DNA from: Uranotaenia lowii | Lineage: Eukaryota > Arthropoda > Insecta > Diptera > Culicidae | DNA: 64,000 bases | Assembly: GCF_029784155.1 (NCBI RefSeq) | Contig: NC_073691.1 | Location: 27,137,976-27,201,975, forward strand | Direction of reading: 5' to 3' | In this document: piece after piece, positions 55,872 through 64,000 of the stretch | Position numbering within the stretch: position 1 is the first letter of the stretch | How the letters are laid out: each line of letters opens with the position of its first letter | The notes under the pieces: generated by a model | Told to the model about the DNA's origin: nothing | The model's input: the letters and a program-made list of their open reading frames with translations, nothing else | The model's database searches: none | Program-made: the position numbers and the translations under genes

Positions 55872-57554
55872 TTAAGTCAATTTAGTCAATATTGTCAATT
55901 TTGTGAATTTAGAAAATTTTGTAAATTTTGTAAATTTTGTCAATTTTGTCATTTTTGTCAATTCTGCCATATTGGTCAATTTTGTCAATTTTGTGAATTT
56001 TGTCAATTTTGTCAATTTTGTCAATTTTGTCAATTTTGTCAATTTTGTCAATTTTGTCAATTTTATCAATTTTGTCAATTTTGTCAATTTTGTCAATTTT
56101 GTCAATTTTGTCAATTTTGTCAATTTTGTCAATTTTGTCAATTTTGTCAATTTTGTCAATTTTGTCAATTTTGTCAATTTTGTCAATTTTGTCAATTTTG
56201 TCAATTTTGCCAATTTTGTCAATTTTGTCAATTTTGTCAATTTTGTCAATTTTGTCAATTTTGTCAATTTTGTCAATTTTGTCAATTTTGTCAATTTTGT
56301 CAATTTTGTCAATTTTGTCAATTTTGTCAATTTTGACAATTTTGACAATTTTGTCAATTTTGTCAATTTTGTCAATTTTGTCAATTTTGTCAATTTTGTC
56401 AATTTTGTCAATTTTGTCAATTTTGTCAATTTTTTCAATTTTGTCAATTTTGTCAATTTTGTCAATTTTGTCAACTTTGTCAATTTTGTCAATTTTGTCA
56501 ATTTTGTCAATTTTGTCAATTTTGTCAATTTTGTCAATTTTGTCAATTTTGTCAATTTTGTCAATTTTGTCAATTTTGTCAATTTTGTCAATTTTGTCAA
56601 TTTTGTCAATTTTGTCAATTTTGTCAATTTTGTCAATTTTGTCAATTTTGTCAATTTTGTCAATTTTGTCAATTTTGTCAATTTTGTCAATTTTGTCAAT
56701 TTTGTCAATTTTGTCAATTTTGTCAATTTTGTCAATTTTGTCAATTTTGTCAATTTAGTCAATTTTGTCAATTTTGTCAATTTTGTCAATTTTGTCAATT
56801 TTGTCAATTTTGTCAATTTTGTCAATTTTGTCAATTTTGTCAATTTTGTCAATTTTGTCAATTTTGTCAATTTTGTCAATTTTGTCAATTTTGCCAATTT
56901 TGCCAATTTTGCCAATTTCGTCAATTTTGTCAATTTTGTCAATTTTGTAAATTTTGTCAATTTTGTAAATTTTGTCAATTTTGTCAATTTTGTAAATTTT
57001 GTCAATTTTGTCAATTTTGTCAATTTTGTCAATTTTGTCAATTTTGTCAATTTTGTCAATTTTGTCAATTTTGTCAATTTTGTCAATTTTGTCAATTTTG
57101 TCAATTTTGTCAATTTTGTCAATTTTGTCAATTTTGTCAATTTTGTCAATTTTGCCAATTTTGCCAATTTTGCCAATTTTGTCAATTTTGTCAATTTTGT
57201 CAATTTTGTCAATTTTGTAAATTTTGTCAATTTTGAAAATTTTGTCAATTTTGTCAATTTTGTAAATTTTGTAAATTTTGTCAATTTTGTCAATTTTGTC
57301 AATTTTGTCAATTTTGTCAATTTTGTCAATTTTGTCAATTTTGTCAATTTTGTCAATTTTGTCAATTTTGTCAATTTTGTCAATTTTGTCAATTTTGTCA
57401 ATTTTGTCAATTTTGTCAATTTTGTCAATTTGGTCAATTTTGTCAATTTTCTTAATTTTGTCAATTTTGTCAATTTTGTCAATTTTGTCAATTTTGTCAA
57501 TTTGGTCAATTTTGTCAATTTTGTCAATTGTATCAATTTTGTCAATTTTGTCAA
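55872..57554. repeat. Higher-order unit B (1683 bp, 187 monomers)
   Basis: It starts after CAATTAAGTCAATTTAGTCA, then ATATTG and a GAATTTAGAAAATTTTG marker. Two TTTTGCCAA triplets are 261 bp (29 monomers) apart (56890 and 57151). The same two triplets at the same distance occur in B'. Confidence 0.85.
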
Positions 57555-59361
57555 TTAAGTCAATTTAGTCAATATTGTCAATTTTGTGAATTTAGTAAAT
57601 TTTGTAAATTTTGTAAATTTTGTCAATTTTGTCATTTTTGTCAATTTTGCCATATTGGTCAATTTTGTCAATTTTGTGAATTTTGCCAATTTTGTCAATT
57701 TTGTCAATTTTGTCAATTTTGTCAATTTTGTCAATTTTGTCAATTTTGTCAATTTTGTCAATTTTGCAATGTTGTCAATTTTGCAATGTTGTCAATTTTG
57801 TCAATTTTGTCAATTATGTCAATTTTGTCAATTTTGTCTATTTTGTCAATTTTGTCAATTTTGTCAATTTTGTCAATTTTGTCAATTTTGTCAATTTTGT
57901 CAATTTTGTCAATTTTGTCAATTTTGTCAATTTTGTCAATTTTGTCAATTTTGTCAATTTTGTCAATTTTGTCAAGTTAGCCAATTTTGTCAATTTTCTT
58001 AATTTTGTCAATTTTGTCAATTTTGTCAATTTTGTCAATTTTGTCAATTTTGTCAATTTTGTCAATTTTGTCAATTTTGTCAATTTTGTCAATTTTGTGA
58101 ATTTTGTCAATTTTGTCAATTTAGTCAATTTAGTCAATTTTGTCAATTTTGACAATTTTGTCAATTTTGTCAATTTTGTCAATTTTGTCAATTTTGTCAA
58201 TTTTGTCAATTTTGTCAATTTTGTCAATTTTGTCAATTTTGTCAATTTTGTCAATTTTGTCAATTTTGTCAATTTTGTCAATTTTGTCAATTTTGTCAAT
58301 TTTGTCAATTTTGTCAATTTTGTCAATTTTGTCAATTTTGTCAATTTTGTCAATTTTGTCAATTTTGGCAATTTTGTCAATTTTGTCAATTATGTCAATT
58401 TTGTCAATTTTGTCAATTTCGTCAATTTTGTCAATTTTGTCAATTTTGTCAATTTTGTCAATTTTGTCAATTTTGTCAATTTTGTCAATTTTGTCAATTT
58501 TGTCAATTTTGTCAATTTTGTCAATTTTGTCAATTTTGTCAATTTTGTCAATTTTGTCAATTTTGTCAATTTTGTCAATTTTGTCAATTTTGTCAATTTT
58601 GTCAATTTTGTCAATTTTGTCAATTTTGTCAATTTTGTCAATTTTGTCAATTTTGTCAATTTTGTCAATTTTGTCAATTTTGTCAATTTTGTCAATTTTG
58701 TCAATTTTGTCAATTTTGTCAATTTTGTCAATTTTGTCAATTTTGTCAATTTTGTCAATTTTGTCAATTTTGTCAATTTTGTCAATTTAGTCAATTTAGT
58801 CAATTTAGTTATTTTTGTCAATTTTGTCAATTTTGTCAATTTTGTCAATTTTGTCAATTTTGTCAATTTTGTCAATTTTGTCAATTTTGTCAATTTTGTC
58901 AATTTTGTCAATTTTGTCAATTTTGTCAATTTTGTCAATTTTGTCAATTTCGTCAATTTTGTCAATTTTGTCAATTTTGTCAATTTTGTCAATTTTGTCA
59001 ATTTTGTCAATTTTGTCAATTTTGTCAATTTTGTCAACTTTGTCCATTTTGTCAATTTTGTCAATTTTGTCAATTTTGTCAATTTTGTCAATTTTGTCAA
59101 TTTTGTCAATTTTGTCAATTTTGTCAATTTTGTCAATTTTGTCAATTTTGTCAATTTTGTCAATTTTGTCAATTTTGTCAATTTTGTCAATTTTGTCAAT
59201 TTTGTCAATTTTGTCAATTTTGTCAATTTTGTCAATTTGGTCAATTTTGTCAATTTTCTTAATTTTGTCAATTTTGTCAATTTTGTCAATTTTGTCAATT
59301 TTGTCAATTTGGTCAATTTTGTCAATTTTGTCAATTGTATCAATTTTGTCAATTTTGTCAA
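57555..59361. repeat. Higher-order unit C (1807 bp)
   Basis: The start marker is the same with GAATTTAGTAAATTTTG. Two copies of GCAATGTTGTCAATTTTG give 8-bp steps, so the unit is two bases short of 201 monomers. It ends at the next CAATTAAGTC marker. Confidence 0.85.
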
Positions 59362-62041
59362 TTAAGTCAATTTAGTCAATATTGTCAATTTTGTGAATTT
59401 AGTAAATTTTGTAAATTTTGTAAATTTTGTCAATTTTGTCATTTTTGTCAATTTTGCCATATTGGTCAATTTTGTCAATTTTGTGAATTTTGCCAATTTT
59501 GTCAATTTTGTCAATTTTGTCAATTTTGTCAATTTTGTCAATTTTGTCAATTTTGTCAATTTTGTCAATTTTGCAATGTTGTCAATTTTGCAATGTTGTC
59601 AATTTTGTCAATTTTGTCAATTATGTCAATTTTGTCAATTTTGTCTATTTTGTCAATTTTGTCAATTTTGTCAATTTTGTCAATTTTGTCAATTTTGTCA
59701 ATTTTGTCAATTTTGTCAATTTTGTCAATTTTGTCAATTTTGTCAATTTTGTCAATTTTGTCAATTTTGTCAATTTTGTCAATTTTGTCAAGTTAGCCAA
59801 TTTTGTCAATTTTCTTAATTTTGTCAATTTTGTCAATTTTGTCAATTTTGTCAATTTTGTCAATTTTGTCAATTTTGTCAATTTTGTCAATTTTGTCAAT
59901 TTTGTGAATTTTGTCAATTTTGTCAATTTAGTCAATTTAGTCAATTTTGTCAATTTTGACAATTTTGTCAATTTTGTCAATTTTGTCAATTTTGTCAATT
60001 TTGTCAATTTTGTCAATTTTGTCAATTTTGTCAATTTTGTCAATTTTGTCAATTTTGTCAATTTTGTCAATTTTGTCAATTTTGTCAATTTTGTCAATTT
60101 TGTCAATTTTGTCAATTTTGTCAATTTTGTCAATTTTGTCAATTTTGTCAATTTTGTCAATTTTGGCAATTTTGTCAATTTTGTCAATTATGTCAATTTT
60201 GTCAATTTTGTCAATTTCGTCAATTTTGTCAATTTTGTCAATTTTGTCAATTTTGTCAATTTTGTCAATTTTGTCAATTTTGTCAATTTTGTCAATTTTG
60301 TCAATTTTGTCAATTTTGTCAATTTTGTCAATTTTGTCAATTTTGTCAATTTTGTCAATTTTGTCAATTTTGTCAATTTTGTCAATTTTGTCAATTTTGT
60401 CAATTTTGTCAATTTTGTCAATTTTGTCAATTTTGTCAATTTTGTCAATTTTGTCAATTTTGTCAATTTTGTCAATTTTGTCAATTTTGTCAATTTTGTC
60501 AATTTTGTCAATTTTGTCAATTTTGTCAATTTTGTCAATTTTGTCAATTTTGTCAATTTTGTCAATTTTGTCAATTTAGTCAATTTAGTCAATTTAGTTA
60601 TTTTTGTCAATTTTGTCAATTTTGTCAATTTTGTCAATTTTGTCAATTTTGTCAATTTTGTCAATTTTGTCAATTTTGTCAATTTTGTCAATTTTGTCAA
60701 TTTTGTCAATTTTGTCAATTTTGTCAATTTTGTCAATTTCGTCAATTTTGTCAATTTTGTCAATTTTGTCAATTTTGTCAATTTTGTCAATTTTGTCAAT
60801 TTTGTCAATTTTGTCAATTTTGTCAACTTTGTCCATTTTGTCAATTTTGTCAATTTTGTCAATTTTGTCAATTTTGTCAATTTTGTCAATTTTGTCAATT
60901 TTGTCAATTTTGTCAATTTTGTCAATTTTGTCAATTTTGTCAATTTAGTCAATTTAGTTATTTTTGTCAATTTTGTCAATTTTGTCAATTTTGTCAATTT
61001 TGTCAATTTTGTCAATTTTGTCAATTTTGTCAATTTTGTCAATTTTGTCAATTTTGTCAATTTTGTCAATTTCGTCAATTTTGTCAATTTTGTCAATTTT
61101 GTCAATTTTGTCAATTTTGTCAATTTTGTCAATTTTGTCAATTTTGTCAATTTTGTCAACTTTGTCCATTTTGTCAATTTTGTCAATTTTGTCAATTTTG
61201 TCAATTTTGTCAATTTTGTCAATTTTGTCAATTTTGTCAATTTTGTCAATTTTGTCAATTTTGTCAATTTTGTCAATTTTGTCAATTTTGTCAATTTTGT
61301 CAATTTTGTCAATTTTGTCAATTTTGTCAATTTTGTCAATTTTGTCAATTTTGTCAATTTTGTCAATTTTGTCAATTTTGTCAATTTTGTCAATTTTGTC
61401 AATTTTGTCAATTTTGTCAATTTTGTCAATTTTGTCAATTTTGTCAATTTTGTCAATTTTGTCAATTTTGTCAATTTTGTCAATTTTGTCAATTTTGTCA
61501 ATTTTGTCAATTTTGTCAATTTTGTCAATTTTGTCAATTTTGTCAATTTTGTCAATTTTGTCAACTTTGTCAATTTTGTCAATTTTGTCAATTTTGTCAA
61601 TTTTGTCAATTTTGTCAATTTTGTCAATTTTGTCAATTTTGTCAATTTTGTCAATTTTGTCAATTTAGTCAATTTAGTCAATTTAGTTATTTTTGTCAAT
61701 TTTGTCAATTTTGTCAATTTTGTCAATTTTGTCAATTTTGTCAATTTTGTCAATTTTGTCAATTTTGTCAATTTTGTCAATTTTGTCAATTTTGTCAATT
61801 TTGTCAATTTTGTCAATTTCGTCAATTTTGTCAATTTTGTCAATTTTGTCAATTTTGTCAATTTTGTCAATTTTGTCAATTTTGTCAATTTTGTCAATTT
61901 TGTCAATTTTGTCAATTTTGTCAATTTTGTCAATTTTGTCAATTTTGTCAATTTGGTCAATTTGGTCAATTTTGTAAATTGTATCAATTTTGTAAATTGT
62001 ATCAATTTTGTAAATTGTATCAATTTTGTCAATTTTGTCAA
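59362..62041. repeat. Higher-order unit C' (2680 bp, C plus 873 bp)
   Basis: It begins like C, including both GCAATGTTG steps, and carries internal duplications: the block from TTTAGTTATTTTTGTC to CAACTTTGTCCATTTTG occurs at 60594-60836 and again at 60954-61169 (and once in C at 58805-59047). The excess of 873 bp is 97 monomers. Confidence 0.82.
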
Positions 62042-63733
62042 TTAAGTCAATTTAGTCAATATTGTCAATTTTGTGAATTTAGAAAATTTTGTAAATTTTG
62101 TAAATTTTGTCAATTTTGTCATTTTTGTCAATTCTGCCATATTGGTCAATTTTGTCAATTTTGTGAATTTTGTCAATTTTGTCAATTTTGTCAATTTTGT
62201 CAATTTTGTCAATTTTGTCAATTTTGTCAATTTTATCAATTTTGTCAATTTTGTCAATTTTGTCAATTTTGTCAATTTTGTCAATTTTGTCAATTTTGTC
62301 AATTTTGTCAATTTTGTCAATTTTGTCAATTTTGTCAATTTTGTCAATTTTGTCAATTTTGTCAATTTTGTCAATTTTGCCAATTTTGTCAATTTTGTCA
62401 ATTTTGTCAATTTTGTCAATTTTGTCAATTTTGTCAATTTTGTCAATTTTGTCAATTTTGTCAATTTTGTCAATTTTGTCAATTTTGTCAATTTTGTCAA
62501 TTTTGACAATTTTGACAATTTTGTCAATTTTGTCAATTTTGTCAATTTTGTCAATTTTGTCAATTTTGTCAATTTTGTCAATTTTGTCAATTTTGTCAAT
62601 TTTTTCAATTTTGTCAATTTTGTCAATTTTGTCAATTTTGTCAACTTTGTCAATTTTGTCAATTTTGTCAATTTTGTCAATTTTGTCAATTTTGTCAATT
62701 TTGTCAATTTTGTCAATTTTGTCAATTTTGTCAATTTTGTCAATTTTGTCAATTTTGTCAATTTTGTCAATTTTGTCAATTTTGTCAATTTTGTCAATTT
62801 TGTCAATTTTGTCAATTTTGTCAATTTTGTCAATTTTGTCAATTTTGTCAATTTTGTCAATTTTGTCAATTTTGTCAATTTTGTCAATTTTGTCAATTTT
62901 GTCAATTTTGTCAATTTTGTCAATTTAGTCAATTTTGTCAATTTTGTCAATTTTGTCAATTTTGTCAATTTTGTCAATTTTGTCAATTTTGTCAATTTTG
63001 TCAATTTTGTCAATTTTGTCAATTTTGTCAATTTTGTCAATTTTGTCAATTTTGTCAATTTTGTCAATTTTGCCAATTTTGCCAATTTTGCCAATTTCGT
63101 CAATTTTGTCAATTTTGTCAATTTTGTAAATTTTGTCAATTTTGTAAATTTTGTCAATTTTGTCAATTTTGTAAATTTTGTCAATTTTGTCAATTTTGTC
63201 AATTTTGTCAATTTTGTCAATTTTGTCAATTTTGTCAATTTTGTCAATTTTGTCAATTTTGTCAATTTTGTCAATTTTGTCAATTTTGTCAATTTTGTCA
63301 ATTTTGTCAATTTTGTCAATTTTGTCAATTTTGCCAATTTTGCCAATTTTGCCAATTTTGTCAATTTTGTCAATTTTGTCAATTTTGTCAATTTTGTCAA
63401 TTTTGTAAATTTTGTCAATTTTGAAAATTTTGTCAATTTTGTCAATTTTGTAAATTTTGTAAATTTTGTCAATTTTGTCAATTTTGTCAATTTTGTCAAT
63501 TTTGTCAATTTTGTCAATTTTGTCAATTTTGTCAATTTTGTCAATTTTGTCAATTTTGTCAATTTTGTCAATTTTGTCAATTTTGTCAATTTTGTCAATT
63601 TTGTCAATTTGGTCAATTTTGTCAATTTTCTTAATTTTGTCAATTTTGTCAATTTTGTCAATTTTGTCAATTTTGTCAATTTGGTCAATTTTGTCAATTT
63701 TGTCAATTGTATCAATTTTGTCAATTTTGTCAA
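62042..63733. repeat. Higher-order unit B' (1692 bp, one monomer longer than B)
   Basis: It shares B's variants in order, including GAATTTAGAAAATTTTG and the two GCC triplets 261 bp apart (63070 and 63331). Distance from B to B' is 6170 bp. A further C-type unit begins at 63734. Confidence 0.85.
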
Positions 63734-64000
63734 TTAAGTCAATTTAGTCAATATTGTCAATTTTGTGAATTTAGTAAATTTTGTAAATTTTGTAAATTTT
63801 GTCAATTTTGTCATTTTTGTCAATTTTGCCATATTGGTCAATTTTGTCAATTTTGTGAATTTTGCCAATTTTGTCAATTTTGTCAATTTTGTCAATTTTG
63901 TCAATTTTGTCAATTTTGTCAATTTTGTCAATTTTGTCAATTTTGCAATGTTGTCAATTTTGCAATGTTGTCAATTTTGTCAATTTTGTCAATTATGTCA
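63734..64000. repeat. Start of another C-type unit (cut by the window edge)
   Basis: The marker GAATTTAGTAAATTTTG and both GCAATGTTG steps match the first part of C and C', so the order so far is A, B, C, C', B', C. Confidence 0.8.

Larger units (their letters stand above)
51835..64000. repeat. 9-bp satellite array, unit TTTTGTCAA (runs off the window)
   Basis: About 12.1 kb, roughly 1,340 units, nearly all TTTTGTCAA, with a degraded left edge (51835-51990). Point variants are TTTAGTCAA, TTTTGCCAA, TTTTGTAAA, TTTGGTCAA, TTTCGTCAA, TTTTGACAA and TTTTGTGAA. A 9-bp unit keeps the codon register. Five of six frames of the consensus lack a stop (FCQ, FVN, LSI, LTK, DKI), so ORFs up to 851 codons arise without selection. 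The variants are shared between distant positions, which shows higher-order repeats annotated below. Confidence 0.98.

Noticed and set aside
51855..63940. ORFs of 60-851 codons on both strands in the 9-mer arrays
   Set aside because: They follow from a stop-free 9-bp unit in five frames, overlap on both strands and encode only tripeptide repeats.
51835..64000. Satellite as an array of transcription-factor sites (TGTCA-type or TTGAC-type words)
   Set aside because: Any 9-mer repeated 1,300 times contains some factor core; nothing in the sequence singles this out.

Overview
This is a eukaryotic, almost certainly dipteran window, and most probably from a mosquito (family level only; I cannot name the genus). 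The reasons are a Copia-type LTR element whose primer-binding site matches the initiator-Met tRNA half-molecule used by insect copia, a Jockey-clade LINE resembling the mosquito Juan lineage, a secreted trypsin-like protease gene with a 75-bp GT-AG intron, and many short TIR elements in AT-rich DNA. There is no bacterial, operon or CRISPR signal. Host genes are sparse: one tRNA-Leu(CAG) at 11194-11276 and one two-domain serine protease gene at 46607-49005. Nearly everything else I can explain is transposons, inverted repeats and satellites.

Layout. 1-20.8 kb: AT-rich DNA with at least six non-autonomous TIR elements. Several are well defined, with target-site duplications: a PIF/Harbinger-like MITE at 8301-8631 whose empty site is also in the window, and hAT-like MITEs at 14987-15446 and 17753-18132. 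A family with GGGGA termini and TA target sites lies at 1-241, 3863-4789, 12526-13467 and 20840-24678. A hairpin minisatellite (core GCTCGTCCCGAGC) occupies about 6.66-7.84 kb. 20.8-25.6 kb: a nested stack, in which a Helitron-like element is split by a 3.8-kb GGGGA element that carries a foldback structure made of heptamer minisatellite arms around a 62-bp stem. 26.7-31.1 kb: a complete, recent-looking Copia element (apparently identical 196-bp LTRs, GTATC duplication, open 1313-codon gag-pol). 32.2-33.6 kb: a 9-bp satellite. 33.6-40 kb: T-rich and GC-richer DNA without a recognised host gene, plus a TIR element at 35995-36785 that holds a small intron-bearing gene-like unit. 40.8-45.95 kb: a 5'-truncated, frameshifted Jockey LINE, interrupted by two DNA elements. 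46.5-49.0 kb: the protease gene, interrupted by a second copy of one of those elements. 49.4-51.5 kb: a partial second copy of the 20.8-kb element. About 51.84-64 kb: a >12-kb array of the 9-mer TTTTGTCAA with higher-order units of 1683-2680 bp, running off the window.

How it fits together. Two TA-flanked copies of the same element (42742-43798 and 47383-48102) have broken a LINE ORF and a host protease exon. In both cases removing the element plus one TA restores the reading frame, so the boundaries are exact. The protease reads through an intact catalytic domain, then the insertion, then a phase-1 intron into a second protease-fold domain whose catalytic residues appear lost. The satellite yields very long ORFs because a 9-bp unit without a stop stays open in five of six frames; these are not genes.
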